This document shows, one piece after another, positions 56,683 through 64,000 of a stretch of 64,000 nucleotides of DNA; within the stretch, counting starts at the first letter, position 1; each line of letters starts with the position of its first letter. The notes beneath the pieces were generated by a model. The model saw only the letters and a list, made by a program, of their open reading frames with translations. It ran no database searches and was not told where the DNA came from. Both the position numbers and the translations under genes were made by a program. This DNA comes from Thermorudis peleae (GTDB lineage Bacteria; Chloroflexota; Chloroflexia; Thermomicrobiales; Thermomicrobiaceae), in NCBI RefSeq assembly GCF_000744775.1, contig NZ_JQMP01000003.1, positions 868,001 to 932,000 on the forward strand, written 5' to 3'.

Positions 56683-57735
56683 ATGACAGCGCACAACCGA
56701 CGGCCACTGCCAAAACGCGGCCTCGTCTGGCTATCCGTTATCGTGGTCGCGCTTGCTGCCCCGCTGGTATTCCGAAGTGATACCGCACTTAACATCGGTA
56801 TCTTGTTACTCCTCTATGCTACGCTTGCGCAGGCGTGGAATATTCTGGGAGGGCTTGCTGGGCAAATTTCCTTTGGGAATGCCGTCTTCTTCGGTATCGG
56901 AGCCTATACTTCAACCGTATTACTTGTCCGGGCAGGCGTTTCCCCCTGGCTTGGGATGCTCGCCGGGGCAGCGTTGGCGCTGGTCGTTGCGTTGCTGGTG
57001 GGCTTCCCAATGTTTCGGCTCGGCGGTCATTACTTCGCCATCGCCACCATTGCACTTGGTGAAATTGCCTCAACGATTGTGACGAACTGGGATGCTGTCG
57101 GGGGAGCAACTGGGATTGTCATCCCGCTCGTGCGTGACGCGCAAGGTCAGCCAAGTGATTCCTGGCGCATGCTTCAGTTTAATCAGTCACGGCTGCCATA
57201 CTACTACCTGGCGCTAGTTTTGCTTGCTCTGACAACGCTTGTAACTGCTCTGATTCTCCGCTCGAAGCTCGGCTACTATTTGCGTGCTATCCGCAATGAT
57301 CAGCAAGCGGCTCGAGCACTTGGCGTCGCGGTATTGCGCTACAAGCTTGCCGCCATTGCTCTTTCGGCTATCTTCACGGCGATCGCTGGCACGCTCTATG
57401 CCCAGTATCTCCTCTACATTGATCCCGAGACTACCATGCGCCTTGATCTATCAGTGCTTGCTGCACTCATCGCGATTCTCGGCGGTGTTGGCACAGTCGC
57501 CGGGCCGCTGATCGGTGCGGCTGTGATGGTGCCGATGTCCGAGCTCACGCGCGCGTTCTTGGGTGGTGGAGGCAATGCCATCGACCTCCTGCTCTACGGT
57601 GGACTCATTGTGCTGATCTCGCTGTTCGAGCCACAAGGACTGATTGGCATTGGACGACGCTTCCGTCGCTCGCCGCGGTCACAGCCCGTTACTGTCGAAC
57701 CGGCGCCGATCTCCAGCTCAGAGGAGGCGCACTGA
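56683..57735 (+). CDS. livM: Branched-chain amino acid-type ABC transporter permease LivM
   Basis: Second permease, 350 residues. Markers: NILGGLAGQISFGNAVFFGIGAY, FRLGGHYFAIATIALGEI and LRAIRNDQQAARALGV (ATPase-contact loop). ATG 56683 after GGGGGCGAG; a longer frame from 56479 runs back into livH. The stop overlaps livG (TGATG). Confidence 0.93.
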   Translation: MTAHNRRPLPKRGLVWLSVIVVALAAPLVFRSDTALNIGILLLLYATLAQAWNILGGLAGQISFGNAVFFGIGAYTSTVLLVRAGVSPWLGMLAGAALALVVALLVGFPMFRLGGHYFAIATIALGEIASTIVTNWDAVGGATGIVIPLVRDAQGQPSDSWRMLQFNQSRLPYYYLALVLLALTTLVTALILRSKLGYYLRAIRNDQQAARALGVAVLRYKLAAIALSAIFTAIAGTLYAQYLLYIDPETTMRLDLSVLAALIAILGGVGTVAGPLIGAAVMVPMSELTRAFLGGGGNAIDLLLYGGLIVLISLFEPQGLIGIGRRFRRSPRSQPVTVEPAPISSSEEAH

Positions 57736-58475
57736 TGCCGTTGCTCGAAGTGGACCGTGTCACCATGCGCTTCGGCGGGCTGCTGGCGAACGATGCCGTG
57801 AGCTTTGGTGTCGAGCCAGGCCAAATTGTCGGACTCATTGGCCCCAATGGCGCTGGCAAGACGACGCTCTTCAACTGCATCTCTGGCTTTCTCCGACCGA
57901 CGAGTGGCCATATTCGGTTTGCTGGTCAGGATGTTACCGGCTGGCCTGCTGAACGGCTGGTTCACGCTGGCCTTGCCCGCACCTTCCAGATTGTGCGCAC
58001 CTTTACCGACATGACCGTTCGTGAAAATGTCATGGTTGGCGCCTTTGCCCGGACGAACAGCACTGCTGAGGCACGACGCATTGCTGACGAGTTGCTCGCC
58101 TTCACTGGTTTAGCGTCACGGGCTGATGTGCTTGGCGGCAATCTTACGGTTGCTGAAAAGAAGCGGGTTGAACTCGCACGTGCGCTGGCAACCCAACCGC
58201 GTCTGCTGTTGCTCGACGAAGTCATGTCCGGCTTAACGCCTGCTGAACGTGGCCAGGCAGTTGACCTGATCCGGGCGGTTCGCGAGCGAGGGATCGCTGT
58301 TGTGCTCGTTGAGCACATCATGGAGGTCGTCATGCCGGTCTCTGATTGGGTCGTCGTGCTCAGCTCGGGCCGTAAAATCGCTGAAGGACCTCCGGCCACA
58401 GTTGCGCGTGATCCTGATGTCATTGCTGCTTACCTTGGTGAACGCTATCGCCAGCGGATGCAGGAGGAGTCCTGA
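57735..58475 (+). CDS. livG: Branched-chain amino acid-type ABC transporter ATPase LivG
   Basis: 246 residues. Walker A GPNGAGKTT near residue 37, the LivG-type ARTFQIVRTF Q-loop segment, a degenerate signature NLTVAEKKRVELARAL (usual LSYGxQR) and Walker B LLLLDEVMSGL. Stop and start overlaps link it to livM and livF. Confidence 0.93.
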   Translation: MPLLEVDRVTMRFGGLLANDAVSFGVEPGQIVGLIGPNGAGKTTLFNCISGFLRPTSGHIRFAGQDVTGWPAERLVHAGLARTFQIVRTFTDMTVRENVMVGAFARTNSTAEARRIADELLAFTGLASRADVLGGNLTVAEKKRVELARALATQPRLLLLDEVMSGLTPAERGQAVDLIRAVRERGIAVVLVEHIMEVVMPVSDWVVVLSSGRKIAEGPPATVARDPDVIAAYLGERYRQRMQEES

Positions 58476-59182
58476 TGCTGCTGGAGGTGCGAAACCTGCG
58501 AGCTGGCTATGGCGGTGTTCCGGCGCTGCATGACGTTCGCCTGGCCGTTGCGCCCGGAGAAGTGGTGGCACTGGTTGGCGCGAATGGGGCGGGCAAAACA
58601 ACGACACTGCGGGCAATCTCGGGGCAAATTCGTCCGATGGGAGGAGAGATCTGGTTCGATGGGCAGCGCATCGATGGCCTACCAGCTCACCGCATTGCCG
58701 AACTCGGTATTGCCCATGTGCCGGAGGGGCGCGGCGTCTTCAGCCGCTTGACCGTCATCCAGAACTTGCAGCTTGGTGCCTATTGTTCCCGAGCTCGGCC
58801 AGCGGAACGTGAGCAGCTTACCCGCGTCTTTGCGCTGTTCCCACGGCTCCGTGAGCGGATGCATCAGCGAGCTGGTACGCTCTCGGGCGGCGAGCAGCAA
58901 ATGCTGGCGATTGCTCGTGGGCTGATGTTGCAGCCGCGTCTTCTCATGCTTGATGAGCCGTCGTTGGGACTTGCGCCAGTGCTCGTTGAAGAGATTTTCG
59001 CGACGATTCAACGCATTGCCCAGGAAGGGATAACGATCGTTCTCGTCGAGCAACACCTGCACGAGGCGCTCGAGCTTGCCGATCGAGCGTATGTGCTGCA
59101 AAGTGGGCGAACCGTCCTCGAAGGAACAGGCGCAGAATTGCTTCGCTCTGACCTCGTGCGACAAGCCTACCTTGGCTTATAG
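58475..59182 (+). CDS. livF: Branched-chain amino acid-type ABC transporter ATPase LivF
   Basis: 235 residues. Walker A GANGAGKTT, HVPEGRGVFSRLTVIQNL, signature TLSGGEQQMLAIARGLM and Walker B LLMLDEPSLGL. It ends the five-gene importer unit. A small GCCC/GGGC stem with a T-rich tail lies about 20 bases after the stop. Confidence 0.94.
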   Translation: MLLEVRNLRAGYGGVPALHDVRLAVAPGEVVALVGANGAGKTTTLRAISGQIRPMGGEIWFDGQRIDGLPAHRIAELGIAHVPEGRGVFSRLTVIQNLQLGAYCSRARPAEREQLTRVFALFPRLRERMHQRAGTLSGGEQQMLAIARGLMLQPRLLMLDEPSLGLAPVLVEEIFATIQRIAQEGITIVLVEQHLHEALELADRAYVLQSGRTVLEGTGAELLRSDLVRQAYLGL

Positions 59183-59323
59183 CCCTTGTGCGCAGGGTAT
59201 TGGCGCCCTTCGGGCATTGTTTCCTGATTGCCCCTGCCTGCACCCGACCCTTGGGATGTCCAGCATGGCGCAGGCAGCCCCCGGGCGACCCTGACTCTTA
59301 CCTGCTTGGTGGCTAACTCTCGT

Positions 59324-59356
59324 TTGACCCTCAGTTGACCCTCAGCTGACCCTCGC
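59324..59356. repeat. Three tandem 11-base repeats
   Basis: TTGACCCTCAG occurs twice back to back and is followed by a diverged third copy CTGACCCTCGC. It lies in the gap between livF and tRNA-Leu. Confidence 0.75.
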
Positions 59357-59439
59357 CTGCCCCCCCATATGCCTCCTCGTCCCCCAGTTCATGCTGAGGG
59401 GAAGGAGGGCCAGGTTTCCGCGTGCTGCTGCCGCTTTCG

Positions 59440-59527
<88 letters not shown>

Positions 59528-60199
59528 CCAAATGGCTTGCGGGCCAACCATCAGTGTGCCCTATGGCCCAGCCAGGCGACAAGTCTGTTCGTCATGGAAC
59601 GCGACGCCGCAAGGCCGACGTGGCTCTGGACCGTGTTCGGTAGCCCTCATCGCTCGCGGATGTGCAGTCCTTCCGCGAATCGGCCTCAGCGCGCTGTGGG
59701 TTGCCTCACGTTGTCAGCAGCGATACTGCCTCCCGACCAGAAGCTGCCAGGCGTTGGCAATTCCGCTCGGGAAGCCACCAGACGTTGGCAAGCGGCGCCT
59801 GGCCAGAGCGCCGCTGGTCGGCTTAACGGCGACGGTTTGCTATCTCAACCGACTAGCCAGGAGGGTTCGCCGGCGTTTCGCGCACGCAGTGTCTTGCCAG
59901 GTACAGCATAAGCATGGACCGCTCTCCTCCAGCAACTTTGGCCCCGCCCGGGATGGTTCGGTGAGCGGTCAGCTCACGGGCAACCGCCAGGTGCAGTGCC
60001 CAGATCGCGAAATGCCAGACCCGCTGGGAGTGGCTGTGCGTTCACGACCATGTCCAGGGGCGCGTCGGTCACGTCGCTGCGACGATCGGGTGAAACCGGT
60101 AAGTCGCGCCACCCCTCGTGCGTTGTACAGGGTGGAGACCTTCTGGACGAGTGTCTGCTGCCGCGGCGTGCGGTGCCTGAACCGGCAGGGCTCTAGCCG
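59528..60199. other. 672-base stretch without a recognisable gene
   Basis: An open frame runs through it on the plus strand but its translation (Cys/Arg/Pro-rich, no domain) looks non-coding. Noted: GCGGCGC/GCGCCGC stem near 59790, two copies of CGTTGGCAA about 37 bases apart. I looked for RNase P, tmRNA and 6S landmarks and did not find them. Confidence 0.5.
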
Positions 60200-60376
60200 A
60201 TGGCTAAGCGGACACGCATAACGGTAGATAATGCTGCTGCAGTTGAACGGTCGCTACGCCGTCAGCTTGCTCGTGGAGTGACAGAGCGCATGCAGGATTG
60301 GCATCTATCCAGTACCATGAACGGGGCTGTTGTCAGAACGGAACAGACTGGGGAAATCAGGGAAGCGGCAGAGTGA
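60200..60376 (+). CDS. Possible small basic protein (58 residues)
   Basis: ATG 60200 to TGA 60376 reads a hydrophilic, Arg-rich sequence starting MAKRTRITVDNAA with a plausible amphipathic helix (VERSLRRQLARGVTERMQDW). There is no good ribosome site and no family match known to me. It is listed because composition looks more protein-like than the surrounding frames. Confidence 0.3.
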   Translation: MAKRTRITVDNAAAVERSLRRQLARGVTERMQDWHLSSTMNGAVVRTEQTGEIREAAE

Positions 60377-60437
60377 GCACACTGCTGCCAGCCATGGCGC
60401 CGGCTCTAGCAGGAGCGTGGCTCGAAAAGGGGGCACC

Positions 60438-61793
60438 ATGCTGCATCGTCCATCGACGGTTGTTCTCCTCGTGGCGAGTATGCTGATGCTTGGCGCGTGC
60501 CAGGGTACGCTTCGTGCTCGCGTTGTTGCGACACCGACGGTGTCTGCCGAGCAGAACACGTCGCCGACGTCGCCGTTCTTCGTCATGGCAAGCCCAACGG
60601 TGCCGTCACGCGTCACTGCCACGCCTGCATCGTCACCGAGTGTCCCTGCGCCGTCCACGACGCCGACAACCGCAACGGGAACGCCTTCCCCGGCTTCGCC
60701 CACTCCGCCATTGCCAAACCAGCCTCTCGCCGCTGCGAGCCCAACGCCAGCCAGCCTCCCGCCAGCTGGCCGGGAGACGCCACAAACCGGGCAGGGCCAG
60801 CAGCCATCTCCGCCGACGCCGACTGAGCCGTCGCAGCCCGCTTCTCCAAGGGAGCCGACGCCAACGCCAGTGCTGGCAAGCTCGCCAACGCCACCTCCGC
60901 CGACGCCAACCGCGACGCCCCAGCCGTCACCAACGGAGCCGACTGCTTCCTGCGACCTCGCCATTGCCAAGCAGATGCGCTGGCATGCTGATAGCAGCGG
61001 CATGCTCGACGTGAGTATCATCGTGCGCAATATCGGCACGGCAGCATGTCCAGCTGGCGAAACGGTGCTCGATCCCGAGCCACCATCGTTGCATTTCATC
61101 CCGCCGGTGCAGATCACTGAGTCGGGCGGGCAGGGGAACTGGCAGTGCCAGAGCACGACCTGCACCGCCAGCGATCCGCTGCCCCCTGACTACAGCGCTG
61201 TGTTCAGTTTTGTGGCCCAGCTCCGGGCGACGCCGTCGGCGAGCGTACCGATTGTCAACTGCGCTCGCGTCACCGACTTGGGTGACATGAATCCCCAGAA
61301 CAACCAGGAATGCGCGCAGCTTACGATCACGCCGACACCGACGCCACGGCCAGTACCCACACCCACGCCAACGCCAATACCAACGCCGACACCAACACCG
61401 TTGCCGACGCCGACGCCAACGCCATGCCAGTACCAACTCACAAAGCAGATGCGGCAACAACCGGGCACGACGGCGATCATGGTGACGGTGACGCTGTCGA
61501 ATACAGGGCCTGCTGGCTGTGCTGGCCCGGCGACGTCTCGCATCGTTGACCAGCCGCCGCAGGGGATGACGTTCGGGCAACCCGTCCAGGTGAGTCCGTC
61601 AGACTGGCAGTGCCAGCTCACGAACGGCACCGTAGAGTGCTCCGGGCCAACGCCAGCCCCAGGGCAGAGCGTCACGGTAACGTTCCCTGCAACGGTGTCG
61701 GCACTCCAGCAAGCGAGTGCGCGCAACTGCGCCCAGGCCTCGCCGATGGGGCTGACGGCCTGTGCGACGCCTTCATCACCGACGGCGCCCTAA
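60438..61793 (+). CDS. PT-rich lipoprotein with two DUF11-like domains
   Basis: 451 residues from ATG 60438 after AAAAGGGGG. Signal peptide with lipobox LGAC (Cys21). Residues 25-170 are Pro/Thr/Ser-rich. Two domains of about 110 residues start CDLAIAKQMRW and CQYQLTKQMRQ and share VxVxxxNxG...A/GC..; each ends with cysteines (NCARVTD, NCAQASP). They resemble DUF11/CARDB surface repeats and are joined by a PTPTP linker of about 40 residues. Likely a cell-surface stalk protein. Confidence 0.75.
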   Translation: MLHRPSTVVLLVASMLMLGACQGTLRARVVATPTVSAEQNTSPTSPFFVMASPTVPSRVTATPASSPSVPAPSTTPTTATGTPSPASPTPPLPNQPLAAASPTPASLPPAGRETPQTGQGQQPSPPTPTEPSQPASPREPTPTPVLASSPTPPPPTPTATPQPSPTEPTASCDLAIAKQMRWHADSSGMLDVSIIVRNIGTAACPAGETVLDPEPPSLHFIPPVQITESGGQGNWQCQSTTCTASDPLPPDYSAVFSFVAQLRATPSASVPIVNCARVTDLGDMNPQNNQECAQLTITPTPTPRPVPTPTPTPIPTPTPTPLPTPTPTPCQYQLTKQMRQQPGTTAIMVTVTLSNTGPAGCAGPATSRIVDQPPQGMTFGQPVQVSPSDWQCQLTNGTVECSGPTPAPGQSVTVTFPATVSALQQASARNCAQASPMGLTACATPSSPTAP

Positions 61794-61827
61794 GGTGGGG
61801 CGCTGATTCACTTGCCTGCGGGGCCAG

Positions 61828-61879
61828 GCGAGGGGCGGCTGACCTCGGGATGACCGAGCAGGCTGCCCCTCGCTTTCCT
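61828..61879. terminator. Terminator between convergent genes
   Basis: GCGAGGGGC (61828-61836) pairs with GCCCCTCGC (61865-61873) around an inner CTCGG/CCGAG stem, followed by TTTCCTT on the plus strand. Confidence 0.75.
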
Positions 61880-63811
61880 TTAGGCTCCGGGCGTGCTGTC
61901 AGGCGGGATGTACTGACGGAACCAGGCGATAATCCGCTCGAGCAGGTCGCGTTGATGGGCGCGCTCCTCGAAGCCGTGCTTTTCCCGCGGGTAGGTGACG
62001 AGCTGGCAGATGGCGCCCCGCAGCCGCAGCGCCCGGTAGAACTGGATCGATTCGCTGACGGCCACGCGCGGGTCGTCCTCGCCGTGCAGGATCAGCAGCG
62101 GCGTGGTCACTTGATTGACGTAACGGATCGGCGAGCGCTGCCAGTAGGCGTCGGGGATATCGGCCGCTGAGGCGGGGAAGTAGGAGAGATTCGCGCGGGG
62201 GATATCGCCCAGGTAGTTATCGCTGATGAGGTTGCTCAGCCCTGCGCCCATCACCGCTGCCTTGAACTGGTCGGTCTGGGTGACAGCCCAGGCGGTCAGG
62301 TAGCCGCCCCAGCTCCAGCCAGCGACCCCAAGCCGCTCTGGATCAGCAATGCCACGCTCAACCAGCGCCCGTACGCCTGTCAGCACATCGCGGAGTTCCC
62401 CGCCGCCGACGTCGTCGAAAATGGCGTTCGTCCAGGCACTGCCGCGGCCGGTGCTCCCGCGCGGGTTCGGCAGCAGCACCGCGTAGCCCTGGGCGACGAG
62501 CGCTTGTGCCCAGTCGTGCCAGCTCGCGGCGCACTCATCGCCCCAAAAGCTCGTCGGGCCACCGTGAATCTGCACGACCAGCGGCAGCCGTTGCCCAGGC
62601 TGGGCCGATGGTGGACGAAACAGGAGGCCCTCGACGGTGACGCCAGGGTCGCTCTCCCAGGTGATCCGCTCGCCCTTCATCATCCCAGCCTCGATCTCGG
62701 GGTGGAACACGGTCAGCCGCTGCCCGGGAGTTCCTGGCTCAGCCAGCGACCAGCACCAGACGCCCGGCAGGTGCGCGCTGTCAGAGCAGATGGCGGCGAG
62801 CCGTCCGGCGGCCGTGCTGACGACGCCGTGCACGACCCCGTGCGGCTCGGCGAGCAGCGTGCGTTCGCCCGTCCAGGTGAGCTGTTCGATACGCGCGGTC
62901 AATCCGTTGACCACCGTCAGCGCCAGGGCCTCCCCACCGGCGAGTGGCGCAAGCCCCTCAGCTGTGCCGTCCTGGGCTGGGTAGAGGCAGACGGTCTCGC
63001 CGGTTGCGAGTTCGTAGCGATAGACGGCCTCGCCGCACACCACGCGTCCTGCTCGGGCGCGATAGGCGAGGAAGCGGCCGTCGGCCGACCAGGTCAAGTC
63101 CTCGGCCAGCCCGACGAGTGTGAAGAGCTGGCGAGCTTCACCGTCGACGGTGATGAGCCAGACGCTTGTCTCGCCGAAGAGGTCGTCGACCTTTGGCGAG
63201 GGCGTCGTCGCCAAGGCGAGGCGCTGGCCGTCAGGTGCCCAGGCATAGCTCCAGACGTGCACGTGCTCGGGCGAGCGCACCTGTCCCTGCTTTGTCTGTG
63301 GGTCGACCAGCCAGAGCCGCTGGAACTTCTCTTCGGTGTCCCAGACGTGCCAATCCTCACGTCGCTCGCGGCGCTGCCGTTCCTCGTCCGTTTCGGGCTC
63401 GACCATGAGCACGCTCAGCCAGTGTCCATCAGGCGACCAGTCCAGGAGGTCCAGCTCGCCCTGCTGGTCGAAGGCGCGGATCGCTTCGCCGCCGTCTCGT
63501 GGCATCACGTAGATGCTGCTCTTGCCCCGCTCGGCCCGGTCAGAGAGGAAGGCCAGGCGTTGGCCGTCGGGTGACCAGCGTGGACAGCGGTCATGCCACA
63601 TGCCGCTCGTGAACGGCCGAGGAGCTTCGCCGGACGTCGGAGCGATCCAGATTGCTGTTTCCCAGTGCTCGCCACTGCGGCTGACCGGCCGTCGCACAAA
63701 GGCGACCAGCGCGCCATCGGGCGAAAGGTGTGGCTCCGTCGGCCGGTCATGCGTCACACACTGCTCGACGGTCACCCCGGTCGCGGTAGCCTGTGCCGTT
63801 GCTTCGCTCAT
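61880..63811 (-). CDS. S9 family peptidase (prolyl oligopeptidase/acylaminoacyl-peptidase type)
   Basis: 643 residues from ATG 63811, preceded by AAGGGG; an upstream in-frame start at 63829 is less likely. The N-terminal half is a TolB/WD40-like beta propeller (repeats such as PHLSPDGALVAF, PRWSPDGQRLAFLSD). The C-terminal alpha/beta hydrolase has the Ser in GWSWGG, an Asp in GEDDPRV and a His in KHGF. No signal peptide, so probably cytoplasmic; cleaves short peptides. Confidence 0.93.
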   Translation of the reverse strand: MSEATAQATATGVTVEQCVTHDRPTEPHLSPDGALVAFVRRPVSRSGEHWETAIWIAPTSGEAPRPFTSGMWHDRCPRWSPDGQRLAFLSDRAERGKSSIYVMPRDGGEAIRAFDQQGELDLLDWSPDGHWLSVLMVEPETDEERQRRERREDWHVWDTEEKFQRLWLVDPQTKQGQVRSPEHVHVWSYAWAPDGQRLALATTPSPKVDDLFGETSVWLITVDGEARQLFTLVGLAEDLTWSADGRFLAYRARAGRVVCGEAVYRYELATGETVCLYPAQDGTAEGLAPLAGGEALALTVVNGLTARIEQLTWTGERTLLAEPHGVVHGVVSTAAGRLAAICSDSAHLPGVWCWSLAEPGTPGQRLTVFHPEIEAGMMKGERITWESDPGVTVEGLLFRPPSAQPGQRLPLVVQIHGGPTSFWGDECAASWHDWAQALVAQGYAVLLPNPRGSTGRGSAWTNAIFDDVGGGELRDVLTGVRALVERGIADPERLGVAGWSWGGYLTAWAVTQTDQFKAAVMGAGLSNLISDNYLGDIPRANLSYFPASAADIPDAYWQRSPIRYVNQVTTPLLILHGEDDPRVAVSESIQFYRALRLRGAICQLVTYPREKHGFEERAHQRDLLERIIAWFRQYIPPDSTPGA

Positions 63812-63850
63812 GCACCCCTTCCGTTCCATCCTGCATGCTTTGCTACGGAG

Positions 63851-63879
63851 AGTATCGACCGTCAGCGATGACCTGGCAA
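63851..63879 (-). promoter_or_regulatory. Promoter of the S9 peptidase gene
   Basis: On the minus strand TTGCCA (63879-63874), 17-base spacer, GATACT (63856-63851), about 40 bases before the ATG. Confidence 0.6.
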
Positions 63880-63967
63880 GCGGCCCCCTTTTCGCTCACG
63901 ACGTTCTCAGGTAGGCTCTTGACAGTCGGGCTGGCGAGCCGATCGGGAGCGATGAAAGGATAGGCGC

Positions 63968-64000
63968 ATGGACACTGCTGCCGTCTTACGCGAGCACCTC
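63968..64000 (+). CDS. Start of a further gene (truncated by window edge)
   Basis: ATG 63968 after AAAGGA opens a frame MDTAAVLREHL that runs off the window. Too short to identify. Confidence 0.45.
   Translation, partial: MDTAAVLREHL

Noticed and set aside
60080-60180. RNase P-like phrase GGTGAAACCGGTAAG
   Set aside because: Other invariant RNase P segments such as GAGGAAAGTCC are missing on both strands nearby.
62504-63574. 356-codon plus-strand frame
   Set aside because: Antisense to the S9 peptidase, produced by high-GC codon bias.

Overview
The window is 64 kb of a moderately GC-rich bacterial chromosome. Coding density is high, genes sit in short same-strand operons with 4-5 base stop/start overlaps, and GTG and TTG starts are common. 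The gene mix suggests a thermophilic member of the Chloroflexota, most likely the class Thermomicrobia: an NAD kinase/RecO/KDPG-aldolase block, a SpoIIIAA-like R3H ATPase next to tmk and a cyclic-di-AMP receptor in a non-sporulating context, family-4 uracil-DNA glycosylase, membrane glycosyltransferases, Flp pilins, and PT-rich lipoproteins. That placement is inference from gene content; no rRNA lies in the window. No insertion sequence, prophage or CRISPR array was seen.

Layout. 1-2 kb: end of carB and pyrE (pyrimidine synthesis). 2-16 kb: DNA maintenance and signalling (ligA, an exonuclease/GIY-YIG nuclease fusion, a phosphohexomutase, family-4 UDG, an FtsK-type translocase, recR, an R3H/AAA ATPase, tmk, a PstA/DarA-type c-di-AMP receptor, a zinc-ribbon membrane protein). 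16-20 kb, minus strand: photolyase and a carotenoid-desaturase-like oxidoreductase behind an AT-rich palindrome, then NAD kinase. 20-22 kb: KDPG-type aldolase, recO, UPF0145 protein. 22-24 kb: a solitary cas6 flanked by two sequences that can fold into competing hairpins, the second behind a near-consensus promoter. 24-27 kb: a DUF318 permease, a polynucleotide kinase-phosphatase, a CAU-anticodon tRNA and rsfS. 27-33 kb: fmdB, a WecA/MraY-type transferase, glyA, der, dnaJ. 33-39 kb: membrane glycosyltransferases, two Flp-type pilins (one below the usual gene-size cut-off) and a DegS-like sensor that has lost its phospho-acceptor histidine. 39-43 kb: tRNA-Gln, glmU, prs, a CorC/CBS protein and a short biotin ligase. 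43.5-49 kb: acyl-CoA dehydrogenase, gamma-carbonic-anhydrase-like protein, enoyl-CoA hydratase, EtfB, EtfA and a FixC-like dehydrogenase, one operon resembling the E. coli cai/fix genes but without FixX. 49-53 kb: CvpA-like protein with a zinc ribbon and two more membrane proteins. 53-59 kb: a DUF1445 protein followed by a complete branched-chain-type ABC importer. 59-64 kb: tRNA-Leu, a gene-poor stretch, a PT-rich lipoprotein, an S9 peptidase and the start of one more gene.

How parts work together. The acyl-CoA operon can oxidise an acyl-CoA, hydrate the enoyl-CoA and send electrons through ETF to a membrane quinone oxidoreductase. The DUF1445/liv operon looks like an uptake-plus-catabolism unit for an amino or organic acid. 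The photolyase/desaturase pair is a plausible light- or oxidation-responsive unit. The parts least explained by known systems are the cas6 neighbourhood (22.2-23.6 kb) and the pseudokinase/pilin/glycosyltransferase cluster (35.2-38.9 kb).
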